The notes under the pieces are model-generated. The model was given only the letters and a program-made list of their open reading frames with translations. It was not told where the DNA came from and ran no database searches. DNA of 64,000 nucleotides from Rhizobium sp. NXC24 (GTDB lineage: Bacteria > Pseudomonadota > Alphaproteobacteria > Rhizobiales > Rhizobiaceae), in assembly GCF_002944315.1 (NCBI RefSeq), contig NZ_CP024311.1, positions 3,510,501 through 3,574,500 on the forward strand. Reading direction: 5' to 3'. Every line of letters starts with the position of its first letter. The stretch's first letter is position 1. Both the position numbers and the translations under genes were made by a program. Of this stretch, positions 45,664 to 56,279 are shown piece by piece.

Positions 45664-46926
45664 ATGCGTGGGGGATTTTCTCAAGGTCTACAATTTTACA
45701 TCGTGCTCCTGTGCACGATTTCTCTTCAAGCATGCGACGGAAGCAACAACACCTATGTTGCCCCGCCACCGCCCAAGGTGCGCATAGCGTTACCTTTGCA
45801 GCACACCGTCACCCGATATTTCGAGCTCACGGGCAACACCGCGGCGATCAATTCCGTCGACATAGAGGCCCGCGTACAGGGCCTCATCGAGTCGATCGAC
45901 TATCGGGATGGTATGCCGGTCAAGAAGGATACACAGCTCTTCGGCATCCAAAGCAACACGTACGAAGCCCAGGTCGATCAGGCGCAGGCGACACTCGCCT
46001 CCGCTCAGGCATCGCAGGTCGGCGCCGATCAGGAATATCAGCGGCAGCTCAATCTGAGCAAGCAGAAGGTTACGACCCAGACGGCCGTCGACAGCGCCAA
46101 GGCGACGCTTGATCAGGCGAACGCGACCATCCTAAATGCCCAGGCCAGTCTCGAGCTTGCGAAGATCAATCTCGGATATACGAAGGTGTTGGCGCCCTTT
46201 GACGGCACCGTAACCGCCCATCTCGTCGATGTCGGCGCTCTCGTCGGCGTATCCGGCCCGACCAAGCTGGCGACTATCGTCCAGACGGATCCGCTCTACG
46301 TCAATTTCAATGTCAGCGAGCCGCAGGTGCTGATGATCAAGCAGGAGATGGCAAAGCAAGGACACACGTTCCGGCAAACCGATCTTCCGACCATTCCCTT
46401 TGAAATCGGCCTGCAGGATGCGACCGACTATCCCTTCAAGGGTCATCTCGACTACGCCTCGCCGCAGGTCGATGCATCAACCGGAACACTGTCCGTGCGA
46501 GGCATCGTCGACAACAAGGAGCACGCGCTTCTGCCGGGTCTTTTCGTACGTGTGCGCGTGCCTGTCGGGCATGAGGACAAGGCGCTGCTGGTGCGCGACG
46601 ATGCCATCGGCACCAACCAGCAGGGCAGCTACGTGCTGGTCATCGGAAAAGATGACGCCGTTGAGCAGAAGCTGGTGAAAACCGGCCAGCGCGAAGGGGC
46701 TCTGCGCGTCATCGAATCCGGGCTCGACGCCAACGATTGGGTAGTGACGGAAGGCATTCAACAGGCCATCCCCGGCAGCAAGGTCGCGCCGGAGAAAGTC
46801 GCGCTGGACGCCGCCGCGACGGCTAGCGCGTCGAACAATGTTGCGCCCGCAATCGATTCAACCAAACCCGATGCACCTAAGTCTGATGCGGCCAAGTCTG
46901 ATACGGCCAAATCCGACACGCCATGA
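45664..46926 (+). CDS. RND efflux periplasmic adaptor (membrane fusion) lipoprotein
   Basis: About 420 residues. A lipoprotein signal ends at LQAC, predicting lipidation. The adaptor core follows: the lipoyl half [24 protein letters not shown], the hairpin helices, and [22 protein letters not shown] at 45655 is also possible. The C-terminus has a low-complexity [14 protein letters not shown] tail made of 15-bp imperfect tandem repeats (46873-46923). It is 40 bp upstream of the RND pump and is its partner. Confidence 0.92.
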   Translation: MRGGFSQGLQFYIVLLCTISLQACDGSNNTYVAPPPPKVRIALPLQHTVTRYFELTGNTAAINSVDIEARVQGLIESIDYRDGMPVKKDTQLFGIQSNTYEAQVDQAQATLASAQASQVGADQEYQRQLNLSKQKVTTQTAVDSAKATLDQANATILNAQASLELAKINLGYTKVLAPFDGTVTAHLVDVGALVGVSGPTKLATIVQTDPLYVNFNVSEPQVLMIKQEMAKQGHTFRQTDLPTIPFEIGLQDATDYPFKGHLDYASPQVDASTGTLSVRGIVDNKEHALLPGLFVRVRVPVGHEDKALLVRDDAIGTNQQGSYVLVIGKDDAVEQKLVKTGQREGALRVIESGLDANDWVVTEGIQQAIPGSKVAPEKVALDAAATASASNNVAPAIDSTKPDAPKSDAAKSDTAKSDTP

Positions 46927-46966
46927 ACTTGCTTTCGTTCCCACGCCAAGATCCGAGGAGGACAGC

Positions 46967-49900
46967 ATGATCTCGCGCTTCTTCATCGAGCGGCCGGTGC
47001 TCGCGAATGTTCTGGCGCTTGTCTTCGTCCTCATCGGCGCGGTCGCGCTCTTCCAATTGCCGGTCGCGCAATATCCGAATGTTGTCCCGCCGACGGTACA
47101 GGTGACGACGCGTTATCCCGGCGCGAGCGCGAAAACCCTCATCGACACAGTTGCATTGCCGATCGAACAGCAGGTCAACGGCGTGCAGAACATGCTCTAC
47201 ATGCAGTCGACGAGCGCCAGCGACGGCACCTATTCCCTGACGGTGACCTTCGCGATCGGCACCAATCCTGATCAGGCGCAGGTCCTCGTGCAGAACCGTG
47301 TCGCCATCGCCATGCCGTCGCTGCCGCAGGCCGTTCAGGAGCAGGGCGTCACGACACAGAAGAAATCGACGTCTATCCTCGAATTTGTCACCCTCACCTC
47401 GCCGGACAGCCGGTATGACAGCCTTTTCCTGTCCAATTACGCCGTCATCAACCTGCAGAACGAATTGGCCCGCCTGCCCGGTGTCGGCAATGTCTCGGTA
47501 TTTGGCGCCGGCCAGTATGCCATGCGCATCTGGATGGATCCGGACCTGCTGCAGGCGCGCGGTCTGACGCCGCAGGACATCATCAATGTCGTACAACAGC
47601 AGAGCCAGGAAGTAACGGCCGGTCAGGTGGGCATGCCGCCCGTGCCGCCCGGCCAGAATTTCCAGTATACGCTCAACGTCAGCGGGCGGCTGAACGACGC
47701 CGTCGACTTTGAGAACATCATCGTCAAGGTCGATCAGCAGAATGGCGGACGCATCACGCGCATTCGCGACATCGGCCGCGTCGAGCTCGGCGCCCAGACT
47801 TACAGCCAGTCCTTCATGCAGAACGGGCGGCCTGCAACCGGCATCGGCATTTTCCAATTGCCGGAAGCCAACGCCATTACCGTCGCGACGGACGTCGCCG
47901 CGAAGATGGCGCAACTCTCGAAGAGCTTCCCGCCGGGCCTTGCGTACCAGGTTCCGTTCGACACGACCAAATTCGTGACGGCGTCGATCGACGAGGTCTA
48001 CGTGACGCTGGTGGAGGCCGGCGTCCTGGTGCTCATCGTGATTCTCGTCTTTCTGCAGGATTGGCGCGCAATGCTCGTGCCGGCGACGACCGTTCCGGTG
48101 ACGATCATCGGCGCCTTCGCAGCGATGGCGGCGCTCGGTTTCACCGTCAATCTCTCGACGCTGTTTGCCATCGTTCTTGCCATCGGCATCGTCGTCGACG
48201 ACGCCATCGTCATCGTAGAGGGTGTCACCCGTCACGTCGAGGCAGGAATGCCGGGCAGACTGGCCGCCGAAAAGGCGATGGACGAGCTGTTCGGTCCCGT
48301 CATCGGCATCACGCTCGTCCTGATGGCGGTGTTCATCCCGGCAGCCTTCCTCCCCGGTCTGACGGGACAGCTCTACAAGCAATTCGCACTCGTCATTGCG
48401 GCGACCGCATTGATCAGCGCCATCAACGCCATGACGCTCAAGCCGACGCAATGTGCACTCTGGCTGCGCCCGCCGGTACCGCCTGAGAGACGCAACTTCT
48501 TCTATCGCGGCTTCAATAAGGTCTACGACAGGGCGGAGCATGCCTATGCCAGGCTTATCGGCGGCATGGTTCATCATAGTGGCATCGCGGTCCTAGTTGC
48601 CTTGGCATTGATCGGCGTCGCCGTGTGGGGGCTGACACGCCTGCCGACCGCCTTCCTGCCGGTAGAGGATCAGGGCTATGTGCTGGTCAACGCCCAGCTT
48701 CCAGATGGCGCCTCCAAGGAGCGGACCGATGCGGTCATGGAACAGGTCGGCAAGATTGCGCAACAGACGCCCGGCGTCGACCAGGTGCTGACCATCAGCG
48801 GCATCTCCGTCCTCGACAATAACGCCAGCCTGCCGAATGCCGGCGTCGCTTATGTCGTGCTCAAGGATTGGGGTATCCGCGGCAAGGAAAAGGGACAGGA
48901 CCTGCTGTCGATCTACGAACATTTGAACGGCGCCCTGCGGGATATATTGGCGGCAAAGACGCTGGTGATCGTGCCTCCACCGATCCAGGGCATCGGCAAT
49001 GCCAATGGCTTTACCATGCAGGTCGAGATCAGGAACGGGAATTTCGATTATCCGCTGCTGCAGGGTCTGGCCGACACCATCGTCAAGAACGGCAATGCGC
49101 AGTCGGCGCTGCAGCGGCTGAGCACATCCTTCCGCGCCGACGTTCCCCAGCTCTCCGTTTCCGTCGACCGCATCAAGGCGGAGACGCTCGGCGTGACCGT
49201 CGGACAGGTCTTCTCGGCGCTTTCGGGCTACGTGGGATCAAGCTACGTGACGCAGTTCAACAAATTCGGGCGAACCTTCCAGGTCTACGTGCAGGCATCG
49301 CCCGATTTTCGGATTCGCCCCGACGACATCCGCAACCTGAAGGTCAAGGCCGGCGACGGCACCATGGTGCCGCTCGGCACGGTGGTCGATATCACCAGCG
49401 AGCAAGGCCCATCCCTCATCAGCCTCTATAACCTCTATCCGACCGCCACGATCGTCGGCGGAGCTTCCAGAGGCTTCAGTTCCGGGCAGGCACTCGATGT
49501 CATGGAACAGATAGCCGACCGCACGCTGTCACCCGGAACGGGCTTCGAATGGACGGCTCTGTCCTATCAGGAAAAGATTGTCGGCGGTCAGATCTATTTC
49601 ATCTTCGCCCTTGCCATGCTTCTCGTCTATTTCGTGCTCGCCGGCCAATATGAAAGCTGGATCCTGCCCTTGGCCGTATTGCTGGCGGTGCCGCTCGCCC
49701 TGCTTGGAACGGTGGGAGCGCTAAGCGCTGTGGGCGTCGCCAATAATCTCTACACCCAGATCGGGCTTATCCTGCTGATCGCGCTTGCCTCGAAAAACGC
49801 TATTCTCATTGTCGAATACGCGCGGGAGAAACGGGAACAAGGCATGGAAATTCTCGACGCCGCGGTCGAGGCGGCGCGCCTGCGCTTCAGGCCGATCCTG

Positions 49901-50125
49901 ATGACATCCTTCGCCTTTATCCTCGGTGTCGTGCCGCTCGTGCTGGCGACGGGAGCCGGCGCATCCGCCCGCAAGTCGATCGGCATATCCGTCTTCAGCG
50001 GGATGATCGCCTCGACTTGCCTCGCCGTACTCTTCGTTCCCTCGTTCTACGTCGTGTTGCAACGCATCGAGGAATATAGAAAACGCCGAACGGTCGCGCA
50101 GCCGGTTTCGCAAGCCGCGGACTAA
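46967..50125 (+). CDS. RND multidrug efflux transporter, HAE1 (AcrB/MexB) family
   Basis: A 1052-residue inner-membrane pump with 12 helices and two large periplasmic loops. The N-terminus [20 protein letters not shown] is the AcrB start, preceded by GAGGAGG. The proton-relay aspartate pair is in helix 4 ([15 protein letters not shown]), and helix 11 holds the conserved [13 protein letters not shown] region. It exports hydrophobic compounds through a TolC-like channel encoded elsewhere. No regulator is adjacent, and the DedA gene ends 170 bp upstream of the adaptor. Confidence 0.93.
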   Translation: MISRFFIERPVLANVLALVFVLIGAVALFQLPVAQYPNVVPPTVQVTTRYPGASAKTLIDTVALPIEQQVNGVQNMLYMQSTSASDGTYSLTVTFAIGTNPDQAQVLVQNRVAIAMPSLPQAVQEQGVTTQKKSTSILEFVTLTSPDSRYDSLFLSNYAVINLQNELARLPGVGNVSVFGAGQYAMRIWMDPDLLQARGLTPQDIINVVQQQSQEVTAGQVGMPPVPPGQNFQYTLNVSGRLNDAVDFENIIVKVDQQNGGRITRIRDIGRVELGAQTYSQSFMQNGRPATGIGIFQLPEANAITVATDVAAKMAQLSKSFPPGLAYQVPFDTTKFVTASIDEVYVTLVEAGVLVLIVILVFLQDWRAMLVPATTVPVTIIGAFAAMAALGFTVNLSTLFAIVLAIGIVVDDAIVIVEGVTRHVEAGMPGRLAAEKAMDELFGPVIGITLVLMAVFIPAAFLPGLTGQLYKQFALVIAATALISAINAMTLKPTQCALWLRPPVPPERRNFFYRGFNKVYDRAEHAYARLIGGMVHHSGIAVLVALALIGVAVWGLTRLPTAFLPVEDQGYVLVNAQLPDGASKERTDAVMEQVGKIAQQTPGVDQVLTISGISVLDNNASLPNAGVAYVVLKDWGIRGKEKGQDLLSIYEHLNGALRDILAAKTLVIVPPPIQGIGNANGFTMQVEIRNGNFDYPLLQGLADTIVKNGNAQSALQRLSTSFRADVPQLSVSVDRIKAETLGVTVGQVFSALSGYVGSSYVTQFNKFGRTFQVYVQASPDFRIRPDDIRNLKVKAGDGTMVPLGTVVDITSEQGPSLISLYNLYPTATIVGGASRGFSSGQALDVMEQIADRTLSPGTGFEWTALSYQEKIVGGQIYFIFALAMLLVYFVLAGQYESWILPLAVLLAVPLALLGTVGALSAVGVANNLYTQIGLILLIALASKNAILIVEYAREKREQGMEILDAAVEAARLRFRPILMTSFAFILGVVPLVLATGAGASARKSIGISVFSGMIASTCLAVLFVPSFYVVLQRIEEYRKRRTVAQPVSQAAD

Positions 50126-50227
50126 AGCGCATCGCGATCTCTGGGATTCGCTCCTTGCGCTTTAGGTCTTTGATTGTGCGCATGTCGTTATCGCAAAACC
50201 GCCGCACACTTTGCGCGACATGCTTTA
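50124..50227. repeat. Composite dispersed palindrome
   Basis: Two hairpins in tandem: AAAGCGCA...GCGCTTTA (50124-50164) and GCGCATGTCG...CGACATGC (50178-50227, with inner GCGCAA-like arms). Both arms resemble rhizobial intergenic repeats. It sits after the RND stop and before convergent genes, and may act as a terminator. Confidence 0.65.
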
Positions 50228-50324
50228 AGAGCAAGTATGGCGCCCAAGCCATATTCGAGGGCGCCATCCGATCTAAACTCACTTCCTTGCCACGGACGAC
50301 CAGTTGGCGCGCGGGATTTTGCCC

Positions 50325-50654
50325 CTATTGCACGACGACCCTGACATAGACGTTGCCGCTCTTGGCATAGTAGCCGGATCCGCAGCGATAGTAATAGCCG
50401 CCATAATAGGCCCCATAGACGCAGCCCGCCGGTAGAACGGCGATACCAGCCGTCGTTCCCACGACCACGCGGCGCGTCGTTCTGCGGGCGACGCCCGCAT
50501 AGGAAAGCGGGGTCAGGGGCCGGCCGATGATGGCACCGGCCGGCGTGGCGAAATCTATCGACAGCGGTATCACCCCGCCCGGCTCGACATTGACATCGGC
50601 GAAAAGGAAAGCGCCGGCCAAACCTGCGGCCACCAATAATCTCGGATATCTCAT
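50325..50654 (-). CDS. Small exported hypothetical protein, Gly/Tyr-rich C-terminus
   Basis: A 109-residue protein with a signal peptide (MRYPRLLVAAGLAGAFLFADV). A hydrophobic middle and a tail with CVYGAYYGGYYYRCGSGYY follow. The two cysteines could form a disulfide. It starts at ATGA overlapping the stop of the DUF2092 gene, with GGGAGAAGG upstream. No family is recognised. The coupling suggests it works with the DUF2092 protein in the envelope. Confidence 0.75.
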   Translation of the reverse strand: MRYPRLLVAAGLAGAFLFADVNVEPGGVIPLSIDFATPAGAIIGRPLTPLSYAGVARRTTRRVVVGTTAGIAVLPAGCVYGAYYGGYYYRCGSGYYAKSGNVYVRVVVQ

Positions 50655-51439
50655 TTGCCTTCTCCCGCATCGGTAGGCGCGGGAAGCTCATCGAGCGACT
50701 GGAGTTCGCTAAGATCGACCTTCTTCGCGCTGGTCGGAATATCGATATTGTAGGAAACCTTGGCCACATCGGCGCCGCTCTTGAAGTCGCTGATCTCCAA
50801 CGTGTATTGCGGTGCCTGACCGACATGCTTGCTGGTGATGACGTAGCGCCGCGGTATCGGTTGCGCTCCGGCCTGTATCCAGATCTGCCAGTCGATTTCA
50901 GGCGTGCGGAAGGTGAGATATTCACATTCGACGCCGTCGACGAAAGCGCTGGAAATATGTTTGGCGACAGTCACATCCGACATCATCAGATCGTAGACAT
51001 TCGTCGACAGCAGGTCTGCACCCGGCGCCTCGACACCGGCACCCACCAGCCGCTCAAGCAGCTCGTCCACAGACCCCTTGGCGTCGATCTTGGCATAGGC
51101 GTCGAGGTTCTTGCCATGGACGGTCAGGGTCGAGCCATCGAAGCTCACATCCACATCGGCAAACCCGCCTGTCCTTGTGATCCTGAGCTTGTCGGGACGC
51201 GTGAGGCTGGCCGTGCCGGAACTGACGAATTGCAGCTTCTCGAAATCCGGTGTCACTGCCTCGAGCGCGGATTGATAGTGAAACGACATCGTCTTCTGCG
51301 CCGCCAGATAATCAGACATGGCTTTCAGAATATCCTTCGCATCATCCGCCAACGCCGCCGTGGGGAAGACGCAGCAGACGCCGACAGAACCGAAAATCAG
51401 CAGTCGTTTGAATGTCTGAACGTACGAAATCGATGACAT
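50651..51439 (-). CDS. Exported DUF2092-type protein
   Basis: About 262 residues. A signal peptide (about residues 1-30, ending PTAALA) precedes a beta-rich region with the DUF2092 features: YLAAQKTMSFHYQSALEAV, GTASLTRPDKLRITRTGGF and CEYLTFRTPEIDWQIWIQAGAQPIPRRYVIT. The fold resembles LolA/outer-membrane lipoprotein carrier domains, and family function is not established. Start at 51439 (MSSISYVQTF) has AAAGG upstream. It is coupled to the small protein downstream. Confidence 0.8.
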   Translation of the reverse strand: MSSISYVQTFKRLLIFGSVGVCCVFPTAALADDAKDILKAMSDYLAAQKTMSFHYQSALEAVTPDFEKLQFVSSGTASLTRPDKLRITRTGGFADVDVSFDGSTLTVHGKNLDAYAKIDAKGSVDELLERLVGAGVEAPGADLLSTNVYDLMMSDVTVAKHISSAFVDGVECEYLTFRTPEIDWQIWIQAGAQPIPRRYVITSKHVGQAPQYTLEISDFKSGADVAKVSYNIDIPTSAKKVDLSELQSLDELPAPTDAGEGK

Positions 51440-51673
51440 GGCAACACCTTTCGTTCGGGCCATCGTTGATCCACCGAATGTGCAGGCTGCCGGTTGCGGC
51501 AGGCCCGTATCGCTCAAGTTCCATGAAATGTCGGTCTTCGACCTCTGAAGACCATGGACCGCGGCTGTTCCGCTGCCCGCCCGCCACAGAATCCGCTCTT
51601 TTGATCCCAAACATCCTCTCCGCCTGAAGATGAATTCACCTCAAGCGGGACGCTCTAAGAGAGAGGCAGCATC

Positions 51674-52480
51674 CTATAACCCGCTGATCAATACCTTCTG
51701 GCACGTGGGAGACAGCCGTTGCATGTTGTTCCGCAGGCATGCAATGCCTCTGCCTCCGCCGAGCGGCACGGAACGGCAAAAGGCGCGGAAATCCGGGCCG
51801 CACGTCCGACGCAGGACGATCAATTCTTCGCGCGGCGTGAAAGATGGCATTGGCATGCCCGCACCGGGCATCGCCGCCGCGCCGCCGCCTGCTGCCGGCG
51901 CCTGGGCGCCACCGGCAGGCGCCGAAGCGCCTCCTCCCAAAGCCGCAACCGCCTGCTGGCAGGATGGGGAAAGAGTCGCACTGTGCTGGCGCAGACAGGC
52001 TAGCGCCTGGGAGCCACCCGGCGTCACACCCGAACATTGGGCCATGAAATCGGAACGACAGGCCGATTTGACCGCATTGCGCTGTGCCTGCGTCGGCTGG
52101 GACGTTTGCGTTCCGGTCGTCGCTGCGCCGGATTGTGCCGGCGCCGTTGCCGGCGTCTCGGCGGGCGCAACGGCACTAGACTTCTTTTTGGTCGTGTCCA
52201 CCGCCGATACGGCACTCCGGCAGGCGGGAGAGAGCGTCGCGCTATGCTGTTGCAGGCAGGTCAGCGCTTCGATGCCGCCCGGCGTCACGCCTGAACATTG
52301 CGCTATGAAATCGGAGCGGCAGGCCGATTTGATGGCATTGCGTTGCGCATCGGTCGGCTGTTGCGCATGAACCGCGCCGGCAGCAACGCAGAACACGAAA
52401 GCGCAAGACGCGACATATGCCGACAGGCGATATTGCCATCCACGCGGGACGGCCGCGAGAAAAGACGCAGATTTGCCCAT
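51674..52480 (-). CDS. Exported cysteine-rich triple-repeat protein
   Basis: A 268-residue protein with a signal peptide (about residues 18-40, ending VHA). Three repeats of about 45 residues follow, each with the pattern C-x3-F-x3-C-x(8-9)-G-x4-C(L)-x-x(N/H)-x(4-8)-C: two nearly identical ones (SACRSDFIAQCSGVTPGG and SACRSDFMAQCSGVTPGG) and a diverged third (RTCGPDFRAFCRSVPLGG). Low-complexity Ala/Pro/Gly linkers join them. The pattern resembles the cysteine-rich GLG1-type repeat. The start at 52480 follows GGGGGAA. A periplasmic or surface protein of unknown function. The 399-bp gap upstream (52481-52879) holds no gene that I can see. Confidence 0.8.
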   Translation of the reverse strand: MGKSASFLAAVPRGWQYRLSAYVASCAFVFCVAAGAVHAQQPTDAQRNAIKSACRSDFIAQCSGVTPGGIEALTCLQQHSATLSPACRSAVSAVDTTKKKSSAVAPAETPATAPAQSGAATTGTQTSQPTQAQRNAVKSACRSDFMAQCSGVTPGGSQALACLRQHSATLSPSCQQAVAALGGGASAPAGGAQAPAAGGGAAAMPGAGMPMPSFTPREELIVLRRTCGPDFRAFCRSVPLGGGRGIACLRNNMQRLSPTCQKVLISGL

Positions 52481-52879
52481 TGTTTCCCCCACAAAAGAAA
52501 AACTTTCGCGTTTGTCGCAGAAACCTGTGGCCGAAGTAACAAGATCGAAAAAGAGATGAAACGGAAGCTACGTGCGGCCGATATGCGGAGGCATCGCGAC
52601 TACTCCTAAGTTACCATACCAGAGATGTTCGCGAAGAGGTAGTCTAGCAACCCATAATCCTTTGGCGGTAGCTTCGTCCCTTGTTCAAGGAAAGCTTCGA
52701 AAGCTATGACAGTTCTTCCCGCTTGCGCCGGCATCAACGGGTTGATGGATAGTCTAGAAACGCCGCAACCCTAAACAAAGGCCGCCCTGCCCCAGCAACC
52801 GAGCAGTTGATAGTCATTCGCAAGTATTTTCGGGCAGTTCAGTAGACGAAGCATCTTCAGTGTTCTTGGGAACGGTTGA

Positions 52880-53710
52880 TTACCTCCACCAGTCTTCCCG
52901 CCTTCGCCATGTCAAATCGCTCTTGCGACTTTTGCCTGCCGCTTTCCTGTCGCCCTTCAGATGATCCATGTAGCCACCAAGGACACTGTTGATGAAAACA
53001 TGAGATTTTGCGCGGTTCGAACCCAGCAGCTTAAATCTTGCTTCCCTGTCCTGCTCCATTTGTTGAGCGATCTTCCAAAAGATAAAGCTATCGTGGCTTT
53101 CCTTCATCGCCAGAAAATACCCTGATGTATAGATGCGTTCGAAGCGGTCCGCGAAGGTCAATATTTCCCGATGATGCAGGTTGTAACCCACCCAGCCGCA
53201 TTCGGGATACATTCGACGATTTAAGTAAGCGGCGAGTTGGTCCCCTCTCGGTGCAATTCTGTCGACCAGGCTGCGCGGAACATCCCTATGGGTAACCGTA
53301 TCCGCATCGAGCCATATCAACTGGTCGGCCGTCGTCCGGTATCGCCGGATCGCATCGGTGACAGCGAAAACCTTGTTGGAAAAGCGTACGGCATCCCACC
53401 GGTAATCACGTTGCAAACTGGACCTGGATAAACAAATTCCGTTGGCTAGCGGATTGTCGGCGAAGGCCTGGCGAAATTCGAGCAGGCGCGGGAGAGCTTC
53501 ACCGTGGTCCAAGATCTGAAGCCTGCGATCTTTCTCCTCAACATCGACGTCCTCTGCGTAGACCAAAAGCCCGATGTCCTCCGGCCAGTGCTTGAGAAAG
53601 GTCTCGATGCATCTTTTCCCATAGTCGCGGTAACCCTTCTCGTGAAAAGTTGTCACAACAACATGCCTTAGCTGTTCTTGCCGCCACGGATTTGGGAAAA
53701 ACATCGGCAA
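52880..53710 (-). CDS. Glycosyltransferase-like (GT-A fold) hypothetical protein
   Basis: About 276 residues. The segment LRHVVVTTFHEKGYRDYGKRC is a glycosyltransferase-like first strand, and QLIWLDADTVTHRD carries a DxD metal-binding motif (DAD) expected of a nucleotide-sugar-dependent enzyme. No signal peptide or membrane helix is seen. The start is TTG at 53710 or ATG at 53704. It is isolated, with no polysaccharide genes nearby. The family match is by motif only. Confidence 0.65.
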   Translation of the reverse strand: MPMFFPNPWRQEQLRHVVVTTFHEKGYRDYGKRCIETFLKHWPEDIGLLVYAEDVDVEEKDRRLQILDHGEALPRLLEFRQAFADNPLANGICLSRSSLQRDYRWDAVRFSNKVFAVTDAIRRYRTTADQLIWLDADTVTHRDVPRSLVDRIAPRGDQLAAYLNRRMYPECGWVGYNLHHREILTFADRFERIYTSGYFLAMKESHDSFIFWKIAQQMEQDREARFKLLGSNRAKSHVFINSVLGGYMDHLKGDRKAAGKSRKSDLTWRRREDWWR

Positions 53711-54035
53711 TCAGGCTCCGTAACGAATGTTTTTGTCAGTCAGAATTGACTAAAGCGGTGTGAGCGGTGCCCGCTCTGAAAAGAGCCTCGATATCTAGAC
53801 GATTGCCGACAGTCGGGGATGTCCGAATGTTTCCGCGCAATGACATTTGTGAGAAATCTTGTTTCCAGATCTGGCGATGTGCACCAGGTGAACGACGGCT
53901 TCGGCCGGATGCCATGGCGCCGGGCACGGATGCTAGCCCTTCCATCCGGCTCACAACTTTCCTGAACAATGACAAGCCCTCGGCCATCGACGAACGGCGG
54001 CGCTCTCGACCTGAAAGCACCTCTGTCTTGGGATT

Positions 54036-54281
54036 GTGACGGATGAGGTTGTCTGGTTCCCGTCGAGACATCAAGCGAGAAGCTGGTCGAAGCCGCGCAA
54101 AAGGAACATCGCTGGGCGCTTGCTCCCGAGGGCCGTGCATGGTTGCGATCCTGCACTTGCCAACAAGCTTGCCCCTATTGTTTGGCCACGCTCGCAAGCC
54201 GTGGTGTCTATAAAGCTCCTGCCGGGACGGCAAAACCGCTCAGCTTGGTCAGCCGGCGGCGGCGGCGCCACGATCGCGTAG
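54036..54281 (+). pseudogene. Possible IS110-type transposase remnant
   Basis: One frame contains ALANKLAPIVWPRSQAVV, which resembles the end of IS110-family transposases (ALANK.ARI.WA). The rest of the frame is not recognisable and no catalytic DEDD residues are visible. It is therefore at best a decayed fragment. Nothing else in 53711-54927 looks like a functional gene. Confidence 0.25.
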
Positions 54282-54326
54282 TGCAGCTTGAGTTTTAGCG
54301 GCAGCGCTAGGAATGTTATGTGGGAA

Positions 54327-54352
54327 GTTGGTTGCGGGGGCACGCAACCAAC
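54327..54352. repeat. Perfect 10-bp inverted repeat in degenerate DNA
   Basis: Arms GTTGGTTGCG/CGCAACCAAC enclose GGGGCA. No T tract follows on either strand, so it is not an ordinary terminator. The minus-strand half ends like a tRNA 3' end (CCCCCGCAACCA), but no tRNA body precedes it. Confidence 0.55.
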
Positions 54353-54927
54353 GATTCCTGCGATTGGTCGAAAGGCCTATCCCAAGGCCAGCGGCTTAGG
54401 CTCGTATGCCCAGTTCAAATCCCTCGCGTCCCGCCCGCCGATTGTACGCTATGTGACCTTGTCGACGTGCCGCAGCGTGGTTGCGGGAGCCTCATTGCGC
54501 AGAGACTGTATGAAGCTGTCGAGCACAAATCCGTTTTGCGCCCCATTTTCGGACAGGTGTCACGTGATCAACCTCGCGATCAATGCAAGCAGTAGGTAAT
54601 AGATTGCCGGGACACATTCATGCTTTTGTCAGCAAAAGAGTGCCTACAATTCGCGAGTGTTCCTATCTGAAAACCCGCTCTGGCACTCGAGTAAAGGCCG
54701 GCTGGAGAAATTTCTGCGAAAATTTAGATCGGGAGAAATTACGATTCCCGTAGTGCGCGCGGAGACCGCGATGCCACATGGTTCGGCACCGCGCGAAGGC
54801 GCGCGGCGCAGGGAACGCTTTCCTGATTTCATGCATGTAGCCTTCGCACGTCGTCGAACAACATGACATCGCCCTGACAACACTATCGCTGCAACTGTCT
54901 TACGGCTCAGATAAATGTCCCCACGTC

Positions 54928-56268
54928 CTAGAGGATCCTACCTTCCTTAACAAACTCGCGCTGGATCGCGGCCTCGAGCCCTTTCAGGTCCATCCGCAGC
55001 AACTGTTTGGCGAGCAGGTCGATGGCGCAGAACTGGGTGACGTTGAGGATGCCAGCGCCGGAGAGTTCGTGGCGCGCAGCGATGTAGTGCCAATCGATGT
55101 CGTCGGCGATGGCGATCTGCGAGGGAAAGGTCTTCAGCCAGATCTCGTAACGCTCTTCGGGGCGCGGCATCGGGAACTGAATGATGGTCTGCAGCCGGCG
55201 CACGAAGGCATCGTCGATATTGGCGCGCTGGTTGGAAGCGAGGATGACCACTCCGTTGTAGGCCTCGATCCGCTGCAACAGGAACGCCACTTCCTGGTTC
55301 GCATACTTGTCGTGTGCGTCGCGGATATCGGTGCGCTTACCGAACAGCGCGTCGGCCTCGTCGAAGAACAGGATCCAGTTCTTGTTCTCCGCCTTGTCGA
55401 ACAGGCGGGAGAGGTTCTTCTCGGTCTCGCCGATGTATTTCGACACGACACGCGACAGATCGATGCGGAACACGTCCTTGCCGGAGTGCTTTCCAAGCAG
55501 CATCGCCGTCATCGTCTTGCCAGTGCCCGGCGGCCCGTAGAACAGCGCCCGATAGCCGGGCTTGAGCTTCTTACCCATGCCCCAGTCGTTGAGCAGCGTA
55601 TCATTGTGCTTGATCCAGCTCTCAATCTCGCGGATCTGCGACAGCGTGCCCTGATGGAGGACGAGATCCTCCCAATCCATCTTCGTCTCGATATATTCGG
55701 CCGGGAAATCGGCACCGAAGGAGGGCCGCGTGACCTGGCCGATGGTAATCTCTTCGACGATTTCGGGATCGACAATGAGCCTGCCGCTCATCACGGGTTC
55801 GCCTTCGCGCACCGGCTCGAGCCAGAGGATGCGCTTACGGGCAAACCAGTGGTCGCTAGATAGCATGCGCTGGACGGCGAGGCGCCTTTCAAGGTTCTCT
55901 CCCGCCAGGACAAAGAGCGCTGTCTCGCCGGTCGGAAGAATGCCGCGATGGCTGGTGCCCTTTACTCCGCCGAACTCCGGAAACTCACCGCCATCGGGCA
56001 AGTGCGCGGCGATGAGTTTACTAAGTAGCGCAGGAGCAAGGTGAGGGACCAGCGCGAGAATGAGGAGGCAGAACTCTTCGGGCATGGGTTGGTGGCGACG
56101 AATGAACCAAGCCAGCCAGGAGCCGTCATCGTGATAGTCCAACGCATTCGCGTCAAAAATTGGAGCCGCGCCAAAGTGCACGTCTAGTGCTCCGGCGACA
56201 ACTTCTGCGAGCCAGCCAAGTGCCGATTGCAGATTGGAAGCATTGCTATCCAAGTAGCATCTCCTCAT
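54928..56268 (-). CDS. AAA+ ATPase of an eCIS locus (Afp15-like)
   Basis: About 446 residues. The C-terminal half is a complete AAA+ module: Walker A (GPPGTGKT), Walker B (ILFFDEADALFG), sensor 1 (VVILASNQ), and arginine finger region (DDAFVRRLQTII). The N-terminal 180 residues are the winged-helix/vWA-free domain found in injection-system ATPases. The long open frame extends to 56769 but overlaps the upstream gene. ATG at 56268 or TTG at 56253 (with AGGAG 7 bases upstream) is the likely start. It overlaps or abuts the DUF4157 gene end. Afp15-type ATPases are required for sheath assembly or particle formation. Confidence 0.85.
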   Translation of the reverse strand: MRRCYLDSNASNLQSALGWLAEVVAGALDVHFGAAPIFDANALDYHDDGSWLAWFIRRHQPMPEEFCLLILALVPHLAPALLSKLIAAHLPDGGEFPEFGGVKGTSHRGILPTGETALFVLAGENLERRLAVQRMLSSDHWFARKRILWLEPVREGEPVMSGRLIVDPEIVEEITIGQVTRPSFGADFPAEYIETKMDWEDLVLHQGTLSQIREIESWIKHNDTLLNDWGMGKKLKPGYRALFYGPPGTGKTMTAMLLGKHSGKDVFRIDLSRVVSKYIGETEKNLSRLFDKAENKNWILFFDEADALFGKRTDIRDAHDKYANQEVAFLLQRIEAYNGVVILASNQRANIDDAFVRRLQTIIQFPMPRPEERYEIWLKTFPSQIAIADDIDWHYIAARHELSGAGILNVTQFCAIDLLAKQLLRMDLKGLEAAIQREFVKEGRIL

Positions 56269-56279
56269 GCATGGGTGAA

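Noticed and set aside
53736..54233. 166-codon minus-strand frame in the degenerate zone.
   Set aside because: No domain or ribosome site was found, composition is Arg/Ser-rich and it overlaps competing frames of equal quality.
54327..54352. tRNA gene on the minus strand.
   Set aside because: Only a 3'-end-like CCCCCGCAACCA is present. There is no acceptor partner, anticodon arm or T-loop.
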